A stretch of 64,000 nt of DNA, from the NCBI GenBank assembly GCA_963557785.1, contig CAUWBF010000009.1, forward strand, positions 5,371 through 69,370, written 5' to 3'. Source of the DNA: Merdicola sp963557785 (GTDB lineage: Bacteria; Bacillota; Clostridia; TANB77; CAG-508). Position 1 is the stretch's first letter, and each line of letters starts with the position of its first letter. The notes beneath the pieces were generated by a model. The model had not been told where the DNA came from and made no database searches. It saw nothing but the letters and a program-made list of their open reading frames with translations. Position numbers and translations under genes: made by a program. Positions 52,446 through 59,535 of this stretch are shown piece by piece.

Positions 52446-52736
52446 TTAAAGTCGCTCACTGTAGGCATAAATAAAAACACCTTTTGGATTCTTTTTCGAA
52501 TATAAACCCTTTCGCTGTTTAATCATGATGATTCCAACACCAGTACTCACTGCTATTACTAATACAATCAGTCCGACCATAAAGCCTAAGAGGGTGTATG
52601 TTATAATAAATCCGAGAAGACTTATTCCTGCTGTAATAGCGGCCCAGACAATATAACGTCCTTGAAGACCCAAAAATTCCAAAGGGCGTTGAAGCCCTTT
52701 GAACATTTGAAATTCTGGATTGTTTGGTTCAGCCAT
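52446..52736 (-). CDS. traF: TraF-family protein (DUF4133, VirB3-like)
   Basis: 96 aa. Two membrane helices at about 25-45 and 48-70, with the motif GLQGRYIVWAA and an aromatic C-terminus, as in DUF4133. It lies between traE and the VirB4 gene, as expected. Confidence 0.85.
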   Translation of the reverse strand: MAEPNNPEFQMFKGLQRPLEFLGLQGRYIVWAAITAGISLLGFIITYTLLGFMVGLIVLVIAVSTGVGIIMIKQRKGLYSKKNPKGVFIYAYSERL

Positions 52737-52748
52737 TAGATGATAGAA

Positions 52749-53120
52749 TTATCCACCTACACCGAAGAATGCAGGTAAAGCCTTAGCAGCTGCGATGAGG
52801 AAGATGCAAGATCCTACGGTCATCATGATCTTCTTCTTGACATCCTGCTCCTCGTTATTCATGGCAATGTACACGGAAATGGCACCGATGATGGCCACAA
52901 TACCGGCAAGTGCGTAGCACAGGTTTGTTACAATAGGGATATATTTTTTAAGTTCGTTGGTAACATCTCCTAATGCTGTTGTTCCTGATGCGTAGTCTTG
53001 CGCGAAGGCAGTAGCAGGAGTAAGAATTTTGATACACGCAGTTAAAACTGCAACTTTTACAGTAAAAGCAGCATTCGAATTTTTTGCTTTCGCTGTACTC
53101 CAGATTTTTTTGAAGTTCAT
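52749..53120 (-). CDS. traE: TraE pilin-like protein (DUF4134, VirB2-like)
   Basis: 123 aa. A signal-type segment ending near AFAQ (residue 41) is followed by two membrane helices with a MNNEEQDVKKKIMMTVGSC loop. It is a DUF4134 pilin-like protein. The next gene is a second copy of this family. Confidence 0.85.
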   Translation of the reverse strand: MNFKKIWSTAKAKNSNAAFTVKVAVLTACIKILTPATAFAQDYASGTTALGDVTNELKKYIPIVTNLCYALAGIVAIIGAISVYIAMNNEEQDVKKKIMMTVGSCIFLIAAAKALPAFFGVGG

Positions 53121-53165
53121 TGTGTTTAAAAAGTTATTTAGGGTGAATAAAATTTTATCAGTTTA

Positions 53166-53525
53166 TTAGATTCCAAAACTCAAATTCTCGTAACCAAAAA
53201 ATGCTGGCATCACAGTTGCCGCACCAATTAGAAAAAGCAGTGAACCTATCAACATGACCACACTCTTTGTTATATCGCCTTCGTGATAATTCATCTTTAT
53301 TGCAATTTGCAAAGCTGAAATTATGGAAAGGATAGCAGCTACGGCATTTAGCAATTCTACGGCATACTTTGTCATTGTTCCTACAAAAACAGCTGCATTA
53401 TGAAGTTGCTGGGCACCCAATGAGTAATTAACAGCACCACACCTTGCTGAAACTGTCAGGGGAATGAATATGGCCATGAAAAAAAACAGGCAGAGTAACT
53501 TTGTATTATAACATTGTAATTTCAT
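53166..53525 (-). CDS. Second TraE-like pilin protein (DUF4134)
   Basis: 119 aa from the ATG at 53525; starts at 53528 or 53537 are possible, and all overlap the upstream gene. A signal segment is followed by two membrane helices and a NYHEGDITKSVVMLIGSLLF loop, as in DUF4134. It differs clearly from the neighbouring copy, so it may be a minor or alternative pilin. Confidence 0.75.
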   Translation of the reverse strand: MKLQCYNTKLLCLFFFMAIFIPLTVSARCGAVNYSLGAQQLHNAAVFVGTMTKYAVELLNAVAAILSIISALQIAIKMNYHEGDITKSVVMLIGSLLFLIGAATVMPAFFGYENLSFGI

Positions 53526-54285
53526 CATGTCTCTCAATATTACAATTTTCCTTATTTTCTCTCACCATTTTAGTCAATTCCTCTGGAGTCATCAATCCAT
53601 TTTGGAATAGTTGAACATTTTCTAATGAGTTGTTGATAGTATCAAGAATTTCAGTCACATTTTTGGAAGGCTTTGGGGCAAATGTTTTATTAACTGTATA
53701 CTTGGTAGTTCTTAGATTCTCATCGAATAATTCAGAATTACTCAAATCTTTTCGAGGAGTTTCTTTGCCAAAAACGGAGCTAATATCTTCAGCTTGAAAC
53801 ATTGAGTTTTCTTCCTCTGAATTTGCCGATTCTTCTTCAGAAGATTTTTCAGCATCCTTAGCTTCACTATCTATATCTGATTCTTGCGGTTGTGTTGTCT
53901 CTTGCTGATCGGTTGCTTTATCCTCTTCTTGATTTTGTACTTCTGATTCTGAATCTTGATTTTCCGAGTCTTTATGTTCCTCTTTTAACTCATCTTTTCC
54001 AGATTCTTTCTGATATGTGATTTCTTCAGGTGCTTCCTGAATCTCTTCATTTTCTTTCGGGTCTTCTGTATTATTTACAAAACTAAAGCTGCCTGAAGAC
54101 GTTTCAACAACACTTTGCGGAGTGTATTCTTCATCATCTTCTTCAGTGTCGTCGCCCGAAGCTATGGTTAGTTCATTCTTATTATCCTTCTTATTCTTTG
54201 CATTCAAATCCATTGTAATGAGCGTGATGTAGTAAAGAATAAGTGCAATGGTTAGAACTATTGCATAAATCGAAAATGGACTCAT
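53506..54285 (-). CDS. Acidic membrane-anchored protein, first in the tra operon
   Basis: 259 aa. One membrane segment at 5-23 is followed by a 140-residue Glu/Ser/Asp-rich disordered region and a helical C-terminus (VTEILDTINNSLENV). It occupies the traD position of Bacteroidales elements, but sequence alone does not identify it. The promoter and dyad operator lie immediately upstream. Confidence 0.6.
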   Translation of the reverse strand: MSPFSIYAIVLTIALILYYITLITMDLNAKNKKDNKNELTIASGDDTEEDDEEYTPQSVVETSSGSFSFVNNTEDPKENEEIQEAPEEITYQKESGKDELKEEHKDSENQDSESEVQNQEEDKATDQQETTQPQESDIDSEAKDAEKSSEEESANSEEENSMFQAEDISSVFGKETPRKDLSNSELFDENLRTTKYTVNKTFAPKPSKNVTEILDTINNSLENVQLFQNGLMTPEELTKMVRENKENCNIERHDEITML

Positions 54286-54325
54286 TTTTTATTATTTTGT
54301 AGTTATTCACAATTGATTTTCATGA

Positions 54326-54432
54326 CAAAATTACATAGTTATTTTTGTTCCAAAGGAATTAAGACTACGGAAAAACCATTTTTGAAGCAATAATTTTTTT
54401 TTGGTTCTATTTTAACTATATAATGAAACCAA
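54326..54432 (-). promoter_or_regulatory. Promoter and dyad operator (copy 3) of the tra operon
   Basis: Minus-strand -7 box TAATTTTG (54333-54326) with a possible -33 TTTG at 54354-54351. The dyad TTGGTTCTA (54401-54409), 14 bp, TGAAACCAA (54424-54432) begins 68 bp upstream of the -7 box, as for the entry operon. Confidence 0.65.
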
Positions 54433-54514
54433 AATGCTGCTAATCAAGTATATAGATTCTGGTTAGATGAAGGGTTGACTAAGAGAATATATGGTATTTT
54501 ACAGGGTGGAAGAC

Positions 54515-54799
54515 TTAACTTCGTTTTATCCCAAATTCTTCGCGTAACATTTTCATAAGGGCATTTTGAGCATGGTCTCTGGTTTTATCACCGGTGAATA
54601 TTTGGTCATCATAGAAGCAGCAGCGGTCATAAACTTCCTTTAGCTTGCCGGTTTCAACAATCTTATCAACGGCTAATTGGGCCGCATTGTCTACCGGATA
54701 GCCCATTGCATTAAACACCCATCTGTACACATAGGTATATTGCGAGAATTGGTCTCCTTTTTCCTGTCGTGGATGAAGGGTGTTGATGGTAAAAAACAA
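54515..54799 (-). pseudogene. C-terminal piece of the broken replication initiator
   Basis: 94 codons continuing the Rep-type protein: INTLHPRQEKGDQFSQYTYV at the start, KMLREEFGI at the end. It is in the same frame as the N-terminal piece (55163-55528) but shifted relative to the middle piece. The junction is a T6 run (minus strand, near 54791-54796) that would need five T residues to join the middle piece. Confidence 0.65.
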
Positions 54800-55235
54800 T
54801 TGTATCAGCTTTCGGTTTTCTGCCTTTTATGGGATTCTTGCAAATGAGTTTGTAGTCAAACCATATTTCGGATTCGCTTTCTTTAATTCTCTGCTGACTG
54901 GGACGAAGAATTTTTTGGTCTATCTGAGAGTTCGAATAGACTTCTGAAATACCCAAGTCTGTTCTAAACTGTTCAATAGGATAATAATATTCTCTTCGAG
55001 CATGTTGGCTGCAAATAATTTTATATATCCTCTTGGTGTAATTGCCTCTTAAACTCAATGCTATGGATTTTGAAAACCGCGTGCCGCCTACACCGACTCC
55101 ATAATAAATCAAAAATGGTATGGCCCAGGGATTGATGTTGATAGTTATTTTATTCGTGTTCTTTATATCATGTATGGTTGTAATGACAACGCCTGTTGTC
55201 TCTCTATTGTCTGATGAATGCGAGGATGAAGCCAT
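54711..55235 (-). pseudogene. Central piece of the broken replication initiator
   Basis: 174 codons. Contains the core of a Rep_3-type initiator (GGTRFSKSIALSLRGNYTKR; IYKIICSQHARREYYYPIEQ; LICKNPIKGRKPKADTIVFY). It is out of frame with both flanking pieces. If all three act as one gene, two compensating single-base shifts would be needed. Confidence 0.7.
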
Positions 55236-55528
55236 CTGAATGAAAATAGTTTCTTGGTTAAGTCCAGAGCTTCTTTATATACTTTCTTTTTATTGTTTTT
55301 ACCTCCTGCTTCATCACAAGATATAGTAACATAGGGTTGATTAAACAAATCTCGCGGCAATTCTTGCTCACGGCTCATGTGCTTTTGGATATTGTCGCCA
55401 ATCAAAGTTAGAAGATTTTCTTGCCAGTCTGTCACATTGTATTGCCCAAAAGTTACATTATTGGGCTGTATCAGCATGATTTCTTCTTTGGAAGGAGGAT
55501 TGAAGTTTAGGGAATCGTGATTTGTCAT
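55163..55528 (-). pseudogene. N-terminal piece of the broken replication initiator
   Basis: 121 codons. The fold and sequence (NVTDWQENLLTLIGDNIQKH; LFNQPYVTISCDEAGG) fit the first winged helix of Rep_3-type initiators. The coherent sequence switches to the -1 frame near 55240-55235. The iterons at 55710-55788 lie upstream. It is the start of the presumed plasmid replication gene. Confidence 0.65.
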
Positions 55529-55652
55529 GATTGAAAAAGATTTAGTGATGTGATTTCAATGAACTAAGAATGGGATTCAGCAAAGTTTTAGGGAAGGTGG
55601 AAATGAGTGCAGACTTGATAAGTCTATGTTTTAGATATAAGTGATTGATATG

Positions 55653-55660
55653 CAAATATA
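55653..55660 (-). promoter_or_regulatory. -7 box of the rep gene
   Basis: TATATTTG on the minus strand, about 125 bp upstream of the first rep piece. The -33 element is unclear. Confidence 0.4.
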
Positions 55661-55709
55661 TATATTAAAAATAACATGGAAAAATAATAATCATTTTTTA
55701 TTGGTATGA

Positions 55710-55788
55710 TTAGTATTTTGGGTTCTTTAGGTAAGGCTGAATTTAGTATTTTGGGTATCTTTTGGTCTTGGATTTTAGTATTTTGGGT
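55710..55788. repeat. Iterons: three direct repeats of TTAGTATTTTGGGT
   Basis: Exact copies at 55710-55723, 55743-55756 and 55775-55788, spaced 33 and 32 bp (about three helical turns), upstream of rep. This is typical for an iteron-type plasmid origin. Confidence 0.75.
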
Positions 55789-56005
55789 ATTTTCCCTCGT
55801 ATTTTTTTGACTTGAAATGCTTGATAATCAGTCGATATTTTGTTAATAAATCTAATCTTACAAGAATCTCTACAAAGACTATCTCTACAAGAAAGGCAAA
55901 AGTGGTTTTTATTTAATGATTTATGAGGGAATAAATAAAAAAGGGAAATAAAAAATGCTACGCATTAGCCTTCCTTCGTCAATGCTTTAGCTTAGATATA
56001 AATAT

Positions 56006-56043
56006 AAGAACCTACCTACATAAATGTGGGTAGGTAGGTTCTT
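56006..56043. repeat. Perfect 14-bp hairpin
   Basis: AAGAACCTACCTAC (56006-56019) and its complement (56030-56043) flank a 10-bp loop. The repeats CCTA/TAGG allow slipped pairing. No T run follows, so it may be an origin- or partition-related site rather than a terminator. Confidence 0.6.
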
Positions 56044-56074
56044 GTGAATTACCGCTAAACTAAAGATTTAGTGG
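56044..56074. repeat. Partial copy of the antitoxin operator palindrome
   Basis: The 31 bases match the reverse complement of 8796-8826 at all but three positions, including CTAAACTAAAGATTTAG. The other half of the palindrome is missing here. Confidence 0.55.
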
Positions 56075-56181
56075 CTTCGGAGATTTTTCCTGCTTCTTCC
56101 TGCCACGGCTTTTTAGGACACAAGGTCGGTCATCCACAAGAGGATAGTCCAATGATTTTGATGTCGTATGTACTATTGAAG

Positions 56182-56370
56182 TCATGCTACGGAGTTCGTT
56201 TCCGTACCACGACTCAATGCGCCCTGTTGCGTCACGTTGAACGCAATCGCGTTCTCGGGGAGAGTGTTGGTGCCGTCCAACAACTCGTCACTTGAACAGC
56301 TGCTAAAGCTGCCACTCATTGTTGCTGCAGCTAACATAGCCATGCAGCTCAGGCGAAATTTACTTTTCAT
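56182..56370 (-). pseudogene. Truncated fimbrillin-like lipoprotein
   Basis: 62 codons. A leader with FSSC lipobox is followed by NTLPENAIAFNVTQQGALSR, as at the N-terminus of Bacteroidales fimbrillin-type lipoproteins, but the frame stops soon after. The rest of the expected protein (several hundred residues) is missing, so this is a remnant. Confidence 0.55.
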
Positions 56371-56570
56371 TTTGTTGTAATTTTAATTGTTGATGTTTGA
56401 TTGAATTTAAATAAATCTTCCTTGCCGAAGAAGACATCCTTGTCTTCTGTTTCGGCGGAAATGACAATACCGATAAAGGGGTTGTCCTCAACCTCTATGA
56501 CTGTTCCTGTTATCCAGCCTTCCATCCGGGTCAGGTCTGGAGAAATCAAAACCTTGTCTCCTATTTTCAT
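56367..56570 (-). CDS. Small SH3/KOW-like protein
   Basis: 67 aa. MKIGDKVLISPDLTRMEGWI followed by GTVIEVEDNPFIGIVIS reads as a compact SH3/KOW-like beta barrel. Similar small proteins occur in Bacteroidales genomes with no known role. It overlaps the remnant lipoprotein start by 4 bp. Confidence 0.6.
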   Translation of the reverse strand: MKIGDKVLISPDLTRMEGWITGTVIEVEDNPFIGIVISAETEDKDVFFGKEDLFKFNQTSTIKITTK

Positions 56571-56665
56571 GATTGGTGTATTTTATTCGACCTTTTTCAA
56601 GTCTATTGTTACAATATATTTTTCGTTTGCGCTATTTAGGTGTTGTTTAAAATTAAAGGTCCTGA

Positions 56666-56697
56666 AAAAGTATGTGGTGGAAAAATTCCACCACATA
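56666..56697 (-). terminator. Terminator of the BspA-like lipoprotein gene
   Basis: TATGTGGTGGAA (56671-56682) and TTCCACCACATA (56686-56697) form a perfect 12-bp stem with a 3-base loop; on the minus strand T residues follow. Confidence 0.7.
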
Positions 56698-56742
56698 GGA
56701 GACCTTATAATTCTTTATTGCTTATAAGTACAAATTGAAGAT

Positions 56743-57672
56743 TTAATCTTGAAATTTCTGCCAAACAGAAGGCATATTTGCATAGTCCGTCAGACCGGTG
56801 CAATATTCGAATACCCCGAAATGCAATCCGGGTTCTTCAAAGAGTTCAGGATAGAGTTCTCGTTCGTACAGATGTACTTTTTTCCCCTCTACTACCGTAT
56901 AAGGTGATTCTCCTTTCAATGATGTACAGTTGGAAAAAAGGCCTGAAAATACTTCTATCTTACGGTTGTTGTCAAAGAGACTGGCCGGAATAGAGGTTAT
57001 GAAACTGCAATCGGAAAAGGCATAACTGAAATCGGTGACGTTCGGGTTGTGAGCAAAAAGAGCAGAGGGTATTGAAACTAACCTTTTGCATGCAGCAAAG
57101 CTACTTGAAAAATCAGTAACTGCCGGGCAGTTTGCAAACAATTTCTCTGGGATGGACTCTAATTTACGGCAATTGTAAAACAGCCATGCAAAGTTCTCTG
57201 CTGCTTGATTGTTTGCAAACAAATCTTCCGGAATGGCAGTCAGAGCTGTACAACGAAGGAAGGCTCCTGAAAAACTAGTGGCATTGGGATGGTTTGCAAA
57301 GAGATTGGCAGGAACACTCGTTAACTTGGTACAGCCTAAGAATACATCCGAGAAATCCGTAATACCTTCTTTGAAGGTGATGTAAATCTTGGGGTCTTTG
57401 AGTTCCGGCACAGTGATTACTCCACTTTCATTACCGGTAATAAGTTCCTTTCCATCGGCAATGATGGATTTGCAGTACTCGGCCTTGTTAATCAGTTGCA
57501 CATTGGCTCCTGGCATATAGGAAAGATTGTCGTAGTGGGGAACTTCCGGCTTTTCTTCTGGGGGATATTCACTCATAATGTCATCATCTTCACTTGAACA
57601 GCTGCTAAAGCTCAAAACGAATGTCATCAGCGTAAAAATGGCCATAAAGCCAACATTGATATATTTTTTCAT
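56743..57672 (-). CDS. BspA-like surface lipoprotein
   Basis: 309 aa from the ATG at 57672; a longer frame upstream is unlikely. A signal peptide ends in FSSC, so it is a lipoprotein. Six 27-residue repeats follow, matching those of 33220-34602. BspA-like proteins mediate adhesion or surface interaction. It has a terminator, and nearby DNA contains a second lipoprotein remnant with the same leader type. Confidence 0.8.
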   Translation of the reverse strand: MKKYINVGFMAIFTLMTFVLSFSSCSSEDDDIMSEYPPEEKPEVPHYDNLSYMPGANVQLINKAEYCKSIIADGKELITGNESGVITVPELKDPKIYITFKEGITDFSDVFLGCTKLTSVPANLFANHPNATSFSGAFLRCTALTAIPEDLFANNQAAENFAWLFYNCRKLESIPEKLFANCPAVTDFSSSFAACKRLVSIPSALFAHNPNVTDFSYAFSDCSFITSIPASLFDNNRKIEVFSGLFSNCTSLKGESPYTVVEGKKVHLYERELYPELFEEPGLHFGVFEYCTGLTDYANMPSVWQKFQD

Positions 57673-57751
57673 AATTGGTTTTTTAAAGGTGCCCACCTCA
57701 AAGGTTTTTGTATTGCATGTCTTTAAAAGTGGACACCAAGTTTGTTTTTTG

Positions 57752-58099
57752 TTAAAATAATTCTTTTGCGTTCTTCTTTTGATTTTCAAAAACCTCACCA
57801 TGCTTTTGCTCATAGAGGTCTATGGCCTTCTCGAAAGCTGCTGATACAATGTCTTTAATAGGCAAGCCTTCTCTCTTGGCGATGATTCTTATTTTTTTTA
57901 ACAACTCGGAAGAAACGATGGTGCAAAAGCGTTCTTCACTCTTTGCACGCTCTTTTTCTTTTTGCTTCTCTCTGGCTGTGCCTTGTTCAACAGATTTTTT
58001 TATTACAGGAGGTTCCGGTTGCGGAGGTGTCTCTTGTTTTTCTGTAGGTTCATTTTTCGTCAAGCCTGAGAATAAAGCATCTAAGCTTGTATTGTTCAT
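57752..58099 (-). CDS. Ribbon-helix-helix-like partition partner
   Basis: 115 aa. A disordered Pro/Glu/Lys-rich first half is followed by a C-terminal RHH-like region (VSSELLKKIRIIAKREGLPI). It lies directly downstream of parA, where such small proteins act as centromere-binding partners; DUF3408-like proteins are usual in Bacteroidales. Confidence 0.65.
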   Translation of the reverse strand: MNNTSLDALFSGLTKNEPTEKQETPPQPEPPVIKKSVEQGTAREKQKEKERAKSEERFCTIVSSELLKKIRIIAKREGLPIKDIVSAAFEKAIDLYEQKHGEVFENQKKNAKELF

Positions 58100-58117
58100 G
58101 CTTTTTTCTTATTAGGG

Positions 58118-58876
58118 TTATTGTATGTGAGCTAAAAACTCGTCCGTAAAAGCTGCATAGTCTTTAGCTCCATTGCTATTCTTATCATAGTCAAGAATGT
58201 CTTGTCGTTCCAATGGGGCTTCGGCCAAGCGTACATTCTTGCGAATTTTTGTTTGGAATACAGTATCACCAACTGCTTCGCGTAATTTGGCTTCAATACC
58301 GCGTGAAAGATTGCTTGTTTCCCAACGAGTAATGAGAATGCCGGAAATGTGAGCCTTCGGGTTCAGCCTTGTACTAACCATATTGATGAAATCATTAATC
58401 ATCGTTAAACCTTTAAAGGGTAACACTTCTGAGATAAGAGGAATAACAATATCTGTTGATGCGGTAAACGCATTCAGTGTCATAAGCCCTAAAGATGGGG
58501 GGCAGTCGAGGAATACGAAGTCGTATTTTTCCTCTACCTTTGCTTTTTGTAGGACATCTGATAGGATTCTTTCTCTTGCTATCGCTGTGGAAAGTTCCAC
58601 ATCAACCATTGCCAAGGTCAAAGAAGCAGGAACCAAGTGCAGATTTTCATTGAGCGAAACGATAGGAAGTTCTTCTACTTTACCGGTAAGTGCATCATAG
58701 ATAGTAGGACCTTCCGTAGGTGCAGATAAGGACGTAGTGAGGTTAGACTGAGCATCAAGGTCGATGAGTAGGACTTTATATCCTTTTTTGCTGAGAATGC
58801 TTCCAAGACTGGCTACTGTTGTTGTTTTACCTACACCGCCTTTGTGATTTGCAACTGCAATAATTTTGGTATTCAT
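58118..58876 (-). CDS. parA: ParA-family partition ATPase
   Basis: 252 aa from the ATG at 58876 (the longer frame upstream is not used). The deviant Walker A KGGVGKTTT is at 12-20, followed by VLLIDLDAQSNLT and FVFLDCPPSLG. It pairs with the RHH-like protein in plasmid segregation. Confidence 0.9.
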   Translation of the reverse strand: MNTKIIAVANHKGGVGKTTTVASLGSILSKKGYKVLLIDLDAQSNLTTSLSAPTEGPTIYDALTGKVEELPIVSLNENLHLVPASLTLAMVDVELSTAIARERILSDVLQKAKVEEKYDFVFLDCPPSLGLMTLNAFTASTDIVIPLISEVLPFKGLTMINDFINMVSTRLNPKAHISGILITRWETSNLSRGIEAKLREAVGDTVFQTKIRKNVRLAEAPLERQDILDYDKNSNGAKDYAAFTDEFLAHIQ

Positions 58877-58968
58877 ACAAATATTGATTTTTGAGGTTGA
58901 AAAAATGAGGATTTTGCTTGATATTTTGATACGAGAAAGTTCCTTAATGTAGTGGGGAAAACTCCTCT

Positions 58969-59520
58969 TTATAATTTGTTGCTGTGGTACCATTGGAGTA
59001 ACTCCTGATGGGTAAATGCAACAAGTTTGACTCGCTGAATACATTGTGCCAAGGATTTCTGTCCTTCCTTGGTCGTGGGGAATGATATTGACGCAATATC
59101 ATTCTTGTAAGCTAAAGGCAGCTCGTGTTTTAATGCAACTTCTTTTGCGTTTTCTCCGAAGATTTCATTGAGGTTGTCATCTTTGTCTTGTAAAACCAAT
59201 GTGCTGCCATCTTTAATGTCCTGACTTAGGTTATTATAAAAACAGACCTTTGCTGTAAAAAGTTCATCCATTTGTTCGAAATTGGCAGGATCGTTTGATG
59301 ATACTATGTGGTCTGCTGCAGTGGCTTCTACATGGAATTTTGCGATTCGGCCTTTAGTCAAAGTTTCCAATGAAAGCAATTCGCCAATGCGAGTGTTGAT
59401 ATTGGATTCCAGAACCACTTCTTTCGTGATTTCCATGGAATCATTGTTTTTAAAAGTGAGAACATAGCCTTTATTGACACGTTCTACAATGAAGAAGAGG
59501 GGAAAAATTTTCTTGTTCAT
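58969..59520 (-). CDS. Hypothetical protein in the replication operon
   Basis: 183 aa, no signal peptide or membrane segment. No family is recognised. It is encoded between primase (16 bp) and parA, so a replication or partition role is likely but unproven. Confidence 0.65.
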   Translation of the reverse strand: MNKKIFPLFFIVERVNKGYVLTFKNNDSMEITKEVVLESNINTRIGELLSLETLTKGRIAKFHVEATAADHIVSSNDPANFEQMDELFTAKVCFYNNLSQDIKDGSTLVLQDKDDNLNEIFGENAKEVALKHELPLAYKNDIASISFPTTKEGQKSLAQCIQRVKLVAFTHQELLQWYHSNKL

Positions 59521-59535
59521 AATTACTTTAGTTTA

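Larger units (their letters stand above)
55529..56181. other. Origin region without genes
   Basis: AT-rich, with a -7 box for rep (55653-55660), three iterons (55710-55788), a strong hairpin (56006-56043) and a partial copy of the antitoxin palindrome (56044-56074). Positions 56100-56129 match 31307-31337. No convincing reading frame was found here. Confidence 0.6.

Noticed and set aside
56071..56295. Plus-strand frame over the fimbrillin remnant
   Set aside because: It is antisense to a recognisable lipoprotein leader, without a promoter.
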